NCBI GenBank assembly: GCA_015680685.1
Contig: MNCI01030296.1
Span: forward strand, 55,854 to 119,853
DNA length: 64,000 nt
Direction of reading: 5' to 3'
DNA from: Gnetum montanum
Taxonomy: Eukaryota > Streptophyta > Gnetopsida > Gnetales > Gnetaceae
Every line of letters starts with the position of its first letter. Positions within the stretch are counted from its first letter, which is position 1. The position numbers and the translations under genes were made by a program. Positions 1 through 12,337 of this stretch are shown here, one piece after another. The notes beneath the pieces were generated by a model. It was not told where the DNA came from. It was given only the letters and a program-made list of their open reading frames with translations, and did not search any database.

Positions 1-291
1 CTAGGATGATTAGAACTTAGGTAGTGAATAGTTAATGGAAATTAGTTACTTAGTTCTCTTCACCCTTTCCTCTTAGCATAGGCGTTAAAAAGATAAAAGA
101 CATAAAAATCATATACCTCAAACTTACTTAACCATACAACCGTGAAAATACAAGTTTGGGAAGACAACGATTGATTAACCTTAAGTGTTCCATTAGAGCG
201 TGTAAGCACTTAGTCCTTGGAGTTCGACCGGATCGCACATGAAACTCTCATATTCATATGGTTGAGTGTAGGGGTACCTCGCCACTCATCA
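1..291 (+). mobile_element. Family-T LTR, 3' part (cut by window start)
   Basis: This stretch aligns almost base for base with the last 290 bases of the LTRs at 11383-12191 and 17209-18026, including the terminal GGGGTACCTCGCCACTCATCA-type end. The bases after position 291 do not resemble the tRNA-Asp primer site that follows the 5' LTR of T1. This is therefore a 3' LTR of an element lying upstream of the window, or a solo LTR. The rest of the LTR is outside the window. Confidence 0.9.
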
Positions 292-1216
292 CAGGCATTA
301 TTTTAGGCATAGTAAATAACCATATCCTTAAGAAAATAAAATAAAATTTGAATCATAGTTTGTAAGTTATAGGTTTGAGAGGAATGCTAAGACATATTCT
401 AACATGGAGAAACACATTTATGCTCAACATTAGATAGAAAACATGCCGTAAAAGTTTTGGAGATAGGAGGTAGGAGGCATTGAAACCCCAAAAAATTTGA
501 TTATAGGTATACCTAAGATATATAGCTAACATGATAAATTAGAAGAACTTAAATGAACATAATAAGGTCAAATTAGTATACCCATTAAGATTGATTCTAT
601 GAATTTTGTGACATTGAAAGGAATACCTTTTTAATTTTAGGGATTTCTAGTTACATATACATCCTTATAATAGATTCTTGAAAAAATCAATAGATAAAAG
701 CTAATTATTAGTAGGGAGGTTGATTCCAATTTTAACTTTATTTTTTATATCCATGCTCGAATTTAAAATAGAAAAATGATTTAATGTAGAGACAGAAAAT
801 CTTTAATGACATATAAACTTGTGTAGGAGAGAAAGATACAAAAGTATCTGTTAGCATATATTATCCATCACAATTCATCTTACATCAAGATTTTTTGGTA
901 TTTTCTATGATCCTATCATCAACATAAGATTTAACCACTGGGTAGATAGTAATATTTTTATATAAGGAAGGGTTTTCCATATGCATTATTTGTTTAGACT
1001 GATCAATGCTTCTTGTAGCAAAAGTATTCGTAGTAGATTTTCTCTTCTCTAGTTTTGTTATTATCATTTGATCATTATTTTCATAGACATTATCTTAAAT
1101 TTTCATTGTTTTAGCTTCAAATTGATTTTATCCTTAGTTTCAATATGCTTTTTCTTTTTCTTACCATCTTTTCTCTTGAGTATAAAAGGAAAAATATTCA
1201 AGGACACAAATTTAGG

Positions 1217-1247
<31 letters not shown>

Positions 1248-3479
1248 TTGACCCCTTTTTTAAGGACAAATTTTAGCAATACCCTTTAATGATATAGTAA
1301 AAATTTCAATGATTCACTTTTAATGAAATTTAAAAATTTTAAAAATAAAAAATTAATTAAATAAGAAAATTATTGATGAAATAATAAATATTAATGAAAA
1401 GAACTAGATTACCATATTCTTAGCTTTATTTTTCATCAAAAAAGAAATATATACATAGAAAAAAATTAAAGTATAGAAGTATACATCTACAATATAATAT
1501 TATAAAATAGAACCATATAAAACATAAATTATTGCAACTAAAATTCAACACAACATCCTTTAAAAAATCTCTCATTATTCATAATCAAAATTAGTAAATA
1601 AAAAAAACCAATAGATATTGATGAAGTTTTAAGCTAAGATTGTAAGAAGTTATATTTGATGATACCCCTCAACTTCAAGGATTTTTTTTAAGAGGAAAAA
1701 AGAAAGGGAAAGACATTAGACTAGTATTCAAGGATTTTTGCTTCATACTCAAAGCTTGTTATATCTCATTATTCTTAATGTCATTAGGAAATTTCAATGT
1801 AATATTGTTTTTGGAATGGATCTAATTTTTCTCTCTTTGACTTTTCTCTATTAAATTTGATTTTTTAGAATTCCTTAAATTTTAAAAAAATTTCTACTTC
1901 TATAAATGCTAAAATTTCTATTAATTCTCATAGTATAGATTTCAAATTTGATGAGTAAAAAATTTTAATGCCTTATTCTAGTGATATTGATGTAAATAAG
2001 ACACCTAATTTTGTTTTTCTTAATAATGTATAGAAGTCATTGGTTCGTGATCTTAAATTAATATAGGTGTTATTTCAATTTTGGGCTACCTAACTTATAA
2101 TTGAAGTTTTTTTTATAGTTAAATGATGTAGTATAAAAGCATGATATTCAAGTTATTTATACTATCTATTATTTTTATTTTTTGTACTTGTTGAGGTAGG
2201 AAATGCTTCAATGGTGTAACATGCACTAAATATAAGATCATTTATAAATAAGCATGTAGTATGGATTATTCATAAGTAGAATCTAGATTTTAATGCCTAA
2301 TCTAAAGAATATTCTAAAGTTCCATGATTCGTTGAGCTATTTAATTTTTAATAATAAGCAATGTAGTTCCAATGGCCAATCATATAAATCATGGTTATGC
2401 ATGATTTGATCATAATTTATGGGTTGAACTAGAAGAGCTTCTAGATTATTAAGCATTGATTATAGGTCAATATCTTTTCAACTATACTTATGTTGATATT
2501 AGTTTTTTTGATTAAGTATACTTGAGAGGCATATGACTGTTGATATTTTTTGCCAATATCAACAATATTAAAATATAATAAGTTTATTATAATTAAAATA
2601 AGATGCAATCAATTAAGTTCTAAACCATCCTTGGTGATGAGTATCTATTCCTGATTTACTGTATCAATGTTGAATTCACATGATAGTTACTACATTACTA
2701 AGTGTTTACTGTTAGGCATACCAAGTAAGAGCATTGCTAGGATTACCAAACAATATCTGTTTATGCTTGAAATTAGTTGTACTTCTTCTATCATATCTAA
2801 TGTACATTTAGAAAATAAATTATTATCTAAATATTTGAAAAAGAAAATATTTATTAAAAGATAAAAAACATAGAAAGTAAAATCTAATTCATATTAAAAT
2901 ACTACAATGAAGGGGGATAATATTAATCTTTATTGCCATTAAGCAAGGTATCCAAGTACAATGCATTCAAATATAGACTTTGTATAATTGCTTCATACCA
3001 CACTATAGTTACTCATTGATTGTTACTTAATATCATGAAATTAAACTACATTGTTACAACTATAATAATGGATGTTATAAATGCAATAGGTGATATACTA
3101 ATAGGCAATAAATGCTATTGCATCAACATAAGATAGACTATCTTGATGAAACAGTGTTGACATAGCTACATCAATGTAGCTAAAAGAAAATTAGATTTAG
3201 CATACTCACATAACTAACTAAAATCTCATACTCGAGTTAGATAAAATTGAAATAGAGTTTTATTACAAGATTTTTGAAGTATCTACTTTAACTGATTATT
3301 GAATAACAAGACTTGACTAAACTAGAGTGCTTATAACCATTATTTGAGTGATTTGATAATGTGATAAGATTATAAAAATTAGAACACATTAACTTTATAA
3401 AACTTAAAAGATTACAAAATTAACCAAGATATATGCCTTAAGTTATTCATAGTGGTGAAGAATTCTCATGCCTTAATAG
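292..3479. other. AT-rich stretch without recognisable gene
   Basis: No ORF here has recognisable protein content. The sequence is AT-rich with many homopolymer runs. It contains a TC microsatellite (listed separately) and two small perfect hairpins: a 9-bp stem at 2539-2547/2555-2563 and a 9-bp stem at about 3163-3182. I cannot assign it to a transposon family. Confidence 0.6.
1217..1243. repeat. (TC)n microsatellite
   Basis: About 13 uninterrupted TC dinucleotides. The small ORF reading through it (Leu-Ser repeats) is a by-product of the repeat, not a gene. Confidence 0.95.
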
Positions 3480-5640
3480 TTCCTATAACTGATTTGCTAC
3501 TACTAGTATTCCCCTTGTCTTCTCTTCCTTTATCTTTAGATCATGACCTATCTAAGCTAAATTGAGTAGGATTGATGATGTAGGTACCTTCCATGGATAC
3601 TGTAGTGTTAGAAACATTTTCTTGACATTGATAAACTAGGTCGCAAAGTTACTATGTTCAAATCCAAATACTTTTGATGATTTCTTTAGGTTCTTGTAGT
3701 CTATCTTTTCCTTAGTAAAGTTCTCTATCATGTCTTGTTGCTTTGAAAATTTTTCTTTCAAAACTTCTAATTCTACATTGGTGATTTATAGCTTTGGAAG
3801 GGCCTCATTATAAAGCTAGTACTTATGTTCATACAATGAAAACATGATGGTCACTTGTTTCTACAACTCATTTCTTAGCCTAATTGTAGTTAGCATTGCA
3901 AGATTAGTATGGAATAAGTTGACAAACTTCATGTATTTAGTCATGTCTTTCTAGTGAAGCTCATTCATTTTTATCTTTATCTAAATAGTTACATTAATCC
4001 CATTAAAGATGGACTACCAATTAGAATCTAGGAGCTACTAGAAGGTTACATTAAGCTTGGCTTTGACAAAATAAATTTTTTATTATTAATTTCCTTCTAG
4101 AGAGGAACCTGATCTTGATAATGGTTCTTGATTTTCTTATGCTTAGTAACCTTGTCCTTCCATGATGCAATTTATATTGTTAGATTTTATCATATAGTTC
4201 ATACATCATCCTTCATTGAAATATTTTGATTTTCTATTGCTAATCTATCAAAATTCAATTGAACACATGCTAAATCCTCTTGGAGATATTTTAAATTATT
4301 CTCTAATTAATTCTTTTATCATTCAATGTTATATGGTATCCTATTTTTAACAACAAGGTCTTCATTCTTCTTAGTCAACAAGGTGAATTCTTATCAACTG
4401 CATAGGCTTTAACTTTAACCTAAGATGTATTACAAGTTATTTTATCCTTCTCTATATCTACCTAATATTTCTTAGCCTTTAAGTACTTTATGGAATCATT
4501 AAAAAACCTATTAAGCTAATGGATTATGAGGTTTATGATGGGCATGAAGTTATACAACTTTGTCTTGTAGTTTTTGGTTCAACAAATTCTATTTGAGTTG
4601 AGACTTAGAAATGACTATTTTCCCCTTGACAATGATTTTCTTAGACTATAAAGTTATCATATCTTTCCAAATGTTGAAGATATTTGGAATCATTTATCTA
4701 GTACTAACTAGTCTATCTAGCATCTTCTTGTGTTGCTTTATTATCATTATTCCCTCTCTTCTTGATTTGGTCCCTATAGACACTTGAATGTCTAGAATTA
4801 TAGTAAAATCTTCAATTGATGTTGCAAGGATCCATAACATATCATCAATACAATTCTCTACAACCTTTGTAATCACTTAATACCCTTTGTATGAAATGAC
4901 AATCATAGTTGCTTTATCCCCCTATTCTAATGTGATATGGAAGTTTTCTGCCTCATTAAAGATTTTAGGATACTCTTTTAGTAAAGTGATGGTAACTTAT
5001 CCTATGAAATAAACAAAAACTATAGCATTTTTTTTATGACATTAAAAAATTTTATAGCATCATCTTATTGTCAATTAATGGCCTTATACACCTCTTTAAA
5101 ATGACTCATGACATGATTGTAGACCTTTAAACTACCCATAAGTGCTTGATGACTTATACTGGGCACACTTAAATTGGCTTTGACATCTATGATTCTAGTG
5201 ACTAAGATGGTTATTGCTATGAAAAAACTTATTGTAGCTACTACTTTGGCATTATGTGGTAGTGGTAGCTCCTCTTAGATCATCAGAACTAGTTGCACGT
5301 TTATCTTTTCTTTCCAAGAAACTATTTGAACTCTTCTACAAGTGTTATTAGCATAATATATTATTTCTCTACTTTAGTAAAGTTTTTAGATCAAGCATAG
5401 GAAGGGAATTATTTTTATGCCTTCTTTATTTTTCTTGAACCTCTTCTTGGTTTCTAAAAAAAGGAACTAAGATAGGTTAACTACAAGTCTTACACTTATA
5501 GTTATGCATGCCTTGGTAGAAAAGAAAGTAATTTTGCTAGCACATATCATTAGGTTAAGATGGAAAATCATAATTTTAAAGTACACCTTTTAAACTTGGA
5601 TTAAGATAACAAATTTCTTCCCATCTACACCATATGTCCT
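3480..5640 (-). pseudogene. Decayed coiled-coil-like ORF of unknown function
   Basis: Read on the minus strand, the region shows pieces of a lysine/glutamate/leucine-rich protein broken by many stops. An example is a Leu/Asn/Lys/Glu-rich heptad-like run near 4350-4250, and there is a 60-residue open piece at 4694-4876. Its style resembles the plus-strand remnants at 53.9-57.5 kb. Some plant Tat-lineage gypsy elements carry an extra ORF opposite to gag-pol next to the 3' LTR (known for Grande/RIRE2-like elements), and this could be one, with the LTR-like region at 5.9-7.3 kb to its right. I do not recognise a domain. The assignment is inference. Confidence 0.3.
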
Positions 5641-5949
5641 ATGCACCCATTCCTTTTTTATTGTGTAAAAATCTCTTTCCTATGCCTTAAGTTGGAGAGC
5701 ATTATGCTTGGAAGAACCCCTAATGAAACACCACAAAAATTTGCATGTTATAGCCAACCTTCATCATGTAGCTTTCACCCCATGAAACCCAAGGCAAACA
5801 TTCATTATAAATGTGAATATTGTAACTCATAGTGGACAATTTCACATACTTTATACTTTTGGGGCTGAAAAATGCCTCATAAGTGGTCCAAGCCTCATTC
5901 CCCAAGTGAAAAAAGTCACATAGTATCTATATTTGGGCTTGGAGGGGTC

Positions 5950-7256
5950 AAAAGTGCCTTTTGGAATGCCAAAAATAAAAAGGCAATTTGATGGGTTTTA
6001 TGGGGGGTATACACTTTTCTACACTTGAACCACATGTAAGAGGGTAAATCTCACCTACCCACAATGGGGAAGGATGGGGGTTTGGAAAAATTTTCCCCTT
6101 CAGTGTTGAGACGATATGCGTAGCTTGGAAACCTTCTCCACTCAACTTGAAAGTTTCCCCCTAACATGGAGTCTTTACCTCCCAGTGTTGAAAATTGCAT
6201 TCCCCCTAGGATGGAAGCCACAATAGCTAGATTTCAACACTTCATGCCCTTCAACATTGACCACCCACTTCAAAAAGCATGGTGGAGAGCTCAATGTGGA
6301 AGATTCATCTCCATTGTGGAAGGTGTGTCCTAGTTATTATTTATAATAAATGGAATGGCCATGGGGGCAAGCACTTACTATGTATAGTAACCCCCAAAAT
6401 TTTGGTGCCCATATCACTTGAATTTGTTAGAAAAATTACAGCCAAATCATAGCCATTTTGCAACCCCATGCATGGTCCAAAACCTATAAAAATCAGCCTT
6501 CAACACCATTTATAGGTTCAACAATGTTTAGCAAGTTTTGACATACAAACACTTTGGTAGTTCTACAATTTTTCAAATAGTTAAGTAATTTTTCAAGCAC
6601 TTATTACCACACCTGGATCATTTTTAGACACTTAAGGGCTCTTGCAAGTTCCCATACTTACATTTTCTTTAACCCTAGAATGGAAACATTATAGCCTTGA
6701 GACTCGTGAACTTTTGGTGTCAAAGCTACATTTTTGGGGCTTTTAATCCCCAATGTGGAGTAATCTGGTAGCCAAATTTCTAAATTTTCCTAACCCCCCA
6801 GTAGTAATATGAAGTTGTTGTAAAGGTATTTTGATAGCATCAGGAGTGTCTTAGCATCCAAATATTGGAGCAAATCACATCAGCTTCAATGGGTTTCGAA
6901 CTCTTGCATAAGTGAATCCTCTTTCAACTCATCTAGGTACCATTTGTACACATTTCTCTAACTTACACTTTATTTTTTCTTAATAAAGTTTTAGGTTTTA
7001 GGTTTTTTGTACAAAATATATTTGTTTATTATTTGTGCATTATTTCAAATCTGCTATTAGTTTTACATTCAGCTTTTATTTTATTTCCATGCTTTGCATT
7101 TTTGTAGGTCCCTAGTTGATCTGTTGAACCAACCAAGATGCCTCAAATTCCATTTTTTTCTTGTGGAGGCCCTAGGAATTTATGGGTTGAGAAACTATTG
7201 CACTTAGGATTCTTGATTTTTTTAATAACCAAGGTTTTTAGTCACAATATTTTTTC
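5950..7256 (+). repeat. LTR-like region with TATA box and poly(A) signal
   Basis: The region has the order expected of an LTR on the plus strand. There is a G-rich run near 5939-6010, a TATA box TATAAAAA at 6485-6492 and a polyadenylation signal AATAAA at 6982-6987. A primer-site-like motif follows at 7257, then a leader and a gag gene. I found no second copy in the window, so the ends are approximate and the LTR call is inference from order and signals. Confidence 0.35.
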
Positions 7257-7276
7257 TTGACACTAGAAGTAGGGCC
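7257..7276 (+). promoter_or_regulatory. Putative primer-binding site, shared motif
   Basis: TTGACACTAGAAGTAGGGCC sits between the LTR-like region and the gag leader. The same core (TTAGAAGGAGG / TTAGAAGGAAG on the minus strand) lies at the inner edge of the 5' LTR of element B (34014-34030) and of the right-hand R repeat of element C (37433-37452). Recurrence at the same structural position suggests a primer-binding site, but I cannot match it to a plant tRNA from memory. Confidence 0.35.
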
Positions 7277-7339
7277 TTTTCCTAAATACTGTGACCATAT
7301 CCCTTCTTTTCATTGCCATTTGCAAACTTTTCCTTGATT

Positions 7340-8300
7340 TTTACAACCAAAACCTTTGAATCTATCTCACAATCAATGTTGTAGTTCATCCTCCTCTACT
7401 TTCAAAGCCCAACATAGAAGTGGCAAGTGTTTTAGATTTGAAATTTTTACAATAGTTGCTATGAATTTCTAAAGCTAGTGTTGATTTTGTTTAGTGAATT
7501 TCCTTATTCCCCTTGCCTGCCAAAATCCCCTTGTAGTAAAAAAATTGGTGTGAAAGCTATAAGTGGCTTTGGTGCTAAAATTTCACAACACCTTCTATGC
7601 ATTTCTAGCCAACTTCTCAACTTTCTAAAGTGGATGGTTCAACCCTTCTAGAAGCCATCCAACTTTCAAAAGTTGGATTCCCCTCCATCTTTCTAAGCTA
7701 AGAAAATTAGCAGCCTACTAAACTCAATTTTAGTAGAGAAATACCAATCTTCCACTTTAATTTTTTAGCCTTTATCATTTATCAACATTGGGTTAGGAGG
7801 TGGCCCCCCCACCACACACCACCATGCCTAGTATAGAAGTAGTTGTAAAGTCCAATGTGGCAGAGGCTTAACACCATCTTTTTCAAAACCAACATTATAA
7901 ATTGAAATTTTTTTTCATATTTTTGTAGCCAAAACCTTTGAAAGATCAATGTTGCCCTTCCTCCTCTATGACTAAGACTGTAGCATGAAATTTTTAGGTG
8001 GTTGGGTGGTAACTTTTCATAGCACTTGTTGTGAATTTTTTCCTCCAAGTTCAACATTGAAGCTTTTCCATCCATTTGATTTTTGTTGCTAATTTTCTTT
8101 TAGTTTCTAAGGTGGGTGATGCAACCCTTCTAGAAATTACCAAATTTCTAGAAGTTAGCTTCTCCCTTTCCATTTTTCCAAGTTGAGAGAATTGGAATAT
8201 TGATGAAACCAATTTTTAGTAGGAAAACACAAACTTTTCACTTTGGTTTTTAGCCTTCCCTCTCATCAATGTTGAGTTAGGTGTGATATTTCCATTATCT
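7340..8300 (+). repeat. Tandem duplication (~0.5 kb units) in gag leader
   Basis: Two diverged copies of the same block lie head to tail. The phrase CCAAAACCTTTGAA occurs at about 7347 and 7929. The unit ends, around TTTTTAGCC followed by a TCAACATTG/TCAATGTTG phrase, occur near 7763 and 8247. The second copy is about 100 bases shorter. The block lies between the primer-site motif and gag, in untranslated leader sequence. Confidence 0.6.
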
Positions 8301-8589
8301 AATGCCCCTTCTTTCCCCTCCTACAATACCCAACATAGAGGCACTTGGGAGGCCAACATGGATGAAGCTTGAAATTAATGTTTTCAACTTTCCATTCTTG
8401 GTAAGGGGGGAAATCCCTCTTATCTCGACTTACTAATTATAGTAAGTACCTCATTCTCTGCCATTTTTGTTTCATTTAAAAGTTTTTGAATTCAATTTTC
8501 TGGAACTTACTTCTATTTTACCATTTATAGCTTGTTTTTAAGTCATTCTTAGCACTATAGCTGTGTCTCTCCAATAGTCCATCAAATTG

Positions 8590-10120
8590 CCCTTCATCCT
8601 CAATAGTGAATATCATAGCCAACAAGCCATGAGGGTATATGACCCCAAAGATCCTACCATCATTGAGTGTAGGAAATATTTGAGGGTCAGAGGGGAGATT
8701 CTTAATTTTTAAGCCATAAATGAAGATCATTATAAATTCATTTGTGCTAAAATATAGGCAAGCATGCTAATTTCACATATTGAAGTAGAGGCCAAGAGGG
8801 AGTTTGAGCTCATACACAAGAGTGGGAAGGAGTACATCCCTTCCTCCTATGACCAATTAATTACTATGGAAGAGGAAGATGATAAGCATAGCTTTGAAGA
8901 ACAATAGGAAGATGAGGATGAATTTAAGATAGAATCTGAGCTTGGAAACATCTTGGAAGAGTTGTTCCAACAAACATCCCCCAAGGTCACAACACCTTCC
9001 TCTAATGCTTTTTTTTTCTTTATGGGCATGGTGCCACCATCTTCCACTCCTTCCTACCCTACTGCAGTAGATCCCACACTAGTTATAGCCATACATCATA
9101 CTTAGCCAGTGTCACAAACAACAAGTTATAACACATCAATGTCATTTACAATGCAATATCGATATATAAAACAATCGATGATAGTTTTTACCATCACAAA
9201 TCTATTAACTACTCATATGGGATCCACCATGGGACCCCAAGAAACATAGGGACCACACACCTCATTTGTCTCATTTGTACCTCAAGTACTAGCATAAACA
9301 TCTTTTTCTTTGTTAGGCCCATAAGCTACAACCATGATGAAACCTCTTTCCTCCATCTTGCAATCCATAGAGAGGCCACAAGCCTTAGAACAAATGCCAC
9401 AACCATACGTGTAAACTCCACAGCTAATAGGGCCACCATAGGGTCTAGATCAAGCCTTCTAGCTGATCTAGGATCTCACAAAGGAGTTGAAGGATTAAAG
9501 CCTCTACCTCATAAACTATCAAGATTATGAACTTATACCAAGATGATTCCATAAGTCCTATAGTTCCACCCTTGACATTTTCTCCTAGTGTCTCTATTTT
9601 CCAATTTAGAAAATATAATGGAGAAGGTGATTTTAATGCTCATCTTATTACATTTTGATCTGAATGTTTACTATTACAACCATGGCTTCATATCATCATA
9701 AGGATTTTCCCTATGTCTTTGACTAAGAAAGTATTTGATTGGTATTGTGCATTGCCTAAGGGATGCATATCCTCTTTGGAGGACTTAGTAGCCTAATTTG
9801 TCAACCACTTCAAGTATAACTTGAAGCCTAACACAACACTTGACCAACTCATGAAGGTCAAGTAGGGGCCCTTAGAACCCATGCAAAAATTCATTTAGTA
9901 GTGGAATGGACTGCTGAATGAAATACCAAAGCCTATAGCTAAAGCCCACTTGTTAGTCATATTTATGGGAGTAGTTAATGGCTTCATCAAGTCTAAACTC
10001 TACTACCTTGATCCATGGTTTCTTAGCTAATCATTCTCTCAAACTAAAAATATAAAGGGTGCTATAAAGGCTAGTCATGATCTAGCCCATATAGCATATA
10101 AAAACCAACACACTTGAAGA
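8590..10120 (+). pseudogene. gag: Gypsy gag (family A/B), decayed
   Basis: One plus-strand frame, broken by stops, encodes a Gag-like protein that would form the particle core. The N-terminal part (8620-8900) includes VYDPKDPTIIECRKYL and a Glu/Asp-rich stretch, then comes a long Thr/Pro/Ser-rich linker. The retrotransposon Gag domain runs from about 9590 to 10040, with FRKYNGEGDFNAHLITF, then WYCALPKGCISSLEDLV and FVNHFKYNLKPN. Element B (31970-33400, minus) encodes the same protein, including the N-terminal block, so this is one family. Reading breaks off at about 10120, where sequence of integrase type begins. No protease or reverse transcriptase lies between. Confidence 0.75.
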
Positions 10121-10136
10121 GACAAAGAAGAAGTGC

Positions 10137-11300
10137 TTAACTTGTCAAAATTTCAAAGGAAGTAAAGGTGTGCATAAACACTATATGCCTTTGACAATTC
10201 CCAAAGGCCCTTGAGAAAGTATGTCAATGGACTTTGTGAGGGGTATTCCAAAAACCAAGAGTGGAAATGATGCAATTTTTATTGTTGTGGATAGGTTCTT
10301 CAAGATGGCACATTTTATTCCATGTAATAATAAGGTGAGTGATTCTTATCATGTGGAAAATTTATTTTTCNTAATAAGGTGAGTGATTCTTATCATGTGG
10401 AAAATTTATTTTTCTAGCATGATGTTCCTTTGAATATTATTAGTGACAGAGATTCCAAGTTCACTAGTCTTTTTTTAAGGTTCCTTTGGAAGATTTTAGG
10501 AACAAAGTTGAATTTTTCTAGTGCATATCATCCACAATCTGATAGTCAAACAGAGATGGTGAATAAATCCTTGCTAAAAATATTGAGATGTTTATGTATT
10601 TGACATTAAAATAGGTAAAAAAAACATGTTGTGTGATGCTAAACTTTCATATAATAATGCTTTTATGTTGCTATTGGCAAAAGCCTAGTTGAGGTGAACT
10701 ATGGGTTTTGTCCAAAGATGGTGGACACTTTGAAGAGCTTTGATTATGAAGCTCAACTTTGTGCTAATTTTGTGCATGAGATAAGAGATCTCCATGCACA
10801 AGTAAAATAAAATCTTGAAAAGAAGGTTGAAGAGAAAGTCCTCAAGAGGAATGAGGACAAGTAGAAGCCTAATTTTGTTGTTGGCAACTTAGTTTGGGTG
10901 CACTTGGAAGAAGAAGCAATTAAGAGGTGTTAACTTCTCCAAATTAAAAACTAAGAAGGTAGGACCTTTCAAAATCAAAGTTAAGATTAATGATCATGTT
11001 TTGGAGATTGATTTAACAAACAATATTGGTATGTTTTGTGTTTAATATTTTAGATCTTGTGCACTATCATGGACCAGCTAATGAGGAGACCATACAAGGA
11101 AGCATCAATAAGTTGAAAGGGGCTATTGATCAATCTAAGCCTTTAGTAGATAAGAAGGCAATTGTACACAAGTAGAGGATAGTTTCTAACACTCATGGAT
11201 TCAAGAGGCATGAATAGTTGATCCATTGGGAGGATCAATTCACTAATGATGTTGTATGGATCCATGAGACAAAACTTGTTGAGTGGGGGATTACATCTAC
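10137..11300 (+). pseudogene. Gypsy integrase (chromovirus-like), decayed
   Basis: The frame opens with the end of a zinc-binding region (CLTCQNFKG), then a catalytic core with the three acidic residues visible: [24 protein letters not shown] and [12 protein letters not shown] (D, D, E). The C-terminal part has the usual basic stretch and a segment (11190-11290, RHE...LIHWED...VVWIHETKLVEW) resembling a chromodomain-type tail. It would insert element cDNA into the chromosome. Stops interrupt it throughout, and a 43-bp assembly duplication lies at 10328-10414. The 3' LTR follows at 11359, so this is the end of a plus-strand element. The gag just upstream may be from another element or may mark an internal deletion. 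Confidence 0.8.
10328..10414. other. 43-bp perfect duplication around a single N (assembly join)
   Basis: Bases 10328-10370 are repeated exactly at 10372-10414, with one N at 10371 between them. The duplication falls inside the integrase core and breaks its frame. A perfect repeat flanking one N is typical of unmerged overlapping contigs, so it is probably not real DNA. Confidence 0.9.
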
Positions 11301-11340
11301 CCCTACTCCCTTATTCACATGAGTTCACTTTTTTTTTTTT

Positions 11341-11358
11341 GAAGGGTGGGAGAGCTAG
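11341..11358 (+). promoter_or_regulatory. Polypurine tract of chromovirus-like element
   Basis: A purine-rich run (gaagggtgggagagctag) lies directly before an LTR start, TGTAGGAAC. It follows the integrase, the expected place for the plus-strand primer of an LTR retrotransposon. Confidence 0.55.
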
Positions 11359-11382
11359 TGTAGGAACACTTCTTTTGTTTTT
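11359..11382 (+). mobile_element. 3' LTR of chromovirus-like element, first part
   Basis: The LTR opens with TGTAGGAACAC after the polypurine tract and is cut after 24 bases by insertion of T1. It resumes at 18027. The bases beside the T1 insertion (ttttt before, ttttc after) fit a 5-bp target duplication with one change, although a T-run is weak evidence. Confidence 0.55.
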
Positions 11383-12191
11383 TGATGAGCCGCAATATCA
11401 CGTACGTGATATCGTGTCAGCCCCTACGATATTGCATACGCGATATCACAGCCCGCCGCCATGTCTATAAATAAGAGGCAGCTTTTCCTTGTTCAATCAT
11501 CTAGCGTTAGTCACTTAGCCAAACTATAGTAGTTTTACCATTCCAGAGTTAGAATAATTTCCATGTGCCCACAGTAGGAGTCTCAAAGTGAATGAATCTT
11601 TATTTGAGCAAATTGTACCAGAGCACATATTTGTGTATGAAAATAAAGATGAACTTTCTGATAAACCTTACAGCATATGGACTAAGATAAATAGGATTTA
11701 ATTATTGTTAAATATTTAAATGCTTTCCTAGATAATTAATCTCTGAACCCTTGACCCTCCTAGTTAAGTGCATTCAGTATGACTGCTTCAAGCACATGTG
11801 TAATGCTTGGTAACCCAGTAATGAGTAGCGTTTGGTAATCCTAGTAGCGTTGCACTGGTTCAAGGTGTGTGCGGCAAGTGGGAATGGAAACTAATGCTAG
11901 GATAATTAGAACTTAGCTAGTGAATAGTTAATGAAAGTTAGTCACTTAGTTCTCTTCACCTTTCCCTACTAGCATAGGCGTTAGAAAGATAAAATTTATA
12001 AAAATCACATACCTCAAACTTACCTAACCATACAACCATGACAATACAAGTAAGTTTGGGAGGACAACGATTGTTTAACATTAAGTGTTCCATTAAGGTG
12101 TGTAAGCACTTAGTCCTTGGAGTTCAACCAAATCGTTCGTGAGATGCTCATATTCGTATGGTTGAGTGTAGGGGTACCTCGTCACTCATCA
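11383..12191 (+). repeat. T1 5' LTR
   Basis: The LTR spans TGATGAG to ACTCATCA. The U3 part holds a perfect 18-bp palindrome (11395-11412, centred on CACGTACGTG) and further GATATC-type inverted motifs. A TATA box TATAAATA lies at 11466-11473. A 4-base duplication (AAGT) near 12051 is absent from the 3' LTR. Transcription of T1 should start shortly after the TATA box. Confidence 0.93.
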
Positions 12192-12192
12192 T

Positions 12193-12210
12193 TGGCGTCG
12201 TTGCCAGGGA
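12193..12210 (+). promoter_or_regulatory. T1 primer-binding site (tRNA-Asp type)
   Basis: TGGCGTCGTTGCCAGGGA begins one base after the LTR. It matches the complement of the 3' end of plant tRNA-Asp (TGGCGCCGTTGCCGGGGA) at 16 of 18 positions. Both differences are transitions, as expected from methyl-cytosine decay. Athila-type elements commonly use this tRNA as primer. Confidence 0.85.
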
Positions 12211-12337
12211 CTTAGTTGTTTGTGCACTACGTAGAACATAGGAGATCATTCATATCGTTGTGATGCTTAAACGAACCCTTAGGGTTGATCAAAAGAAAAA
12301 TAAGATAATAGTAAATACCACACCGAACAAGACTAAA

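Noticed and set aside
1068-1289. 73-residue ORF with Leu-Ser repeats
   Set aside because: Produced by the TC microsatellite and T-rich flanks; no protein-like composition otherwise.
2539-3182. Short hairpins as possible MITE or terminator
   Set aside because: Only 9-bp stems, no target duplication, no second copy; expected by chance in AT-rich DNA.
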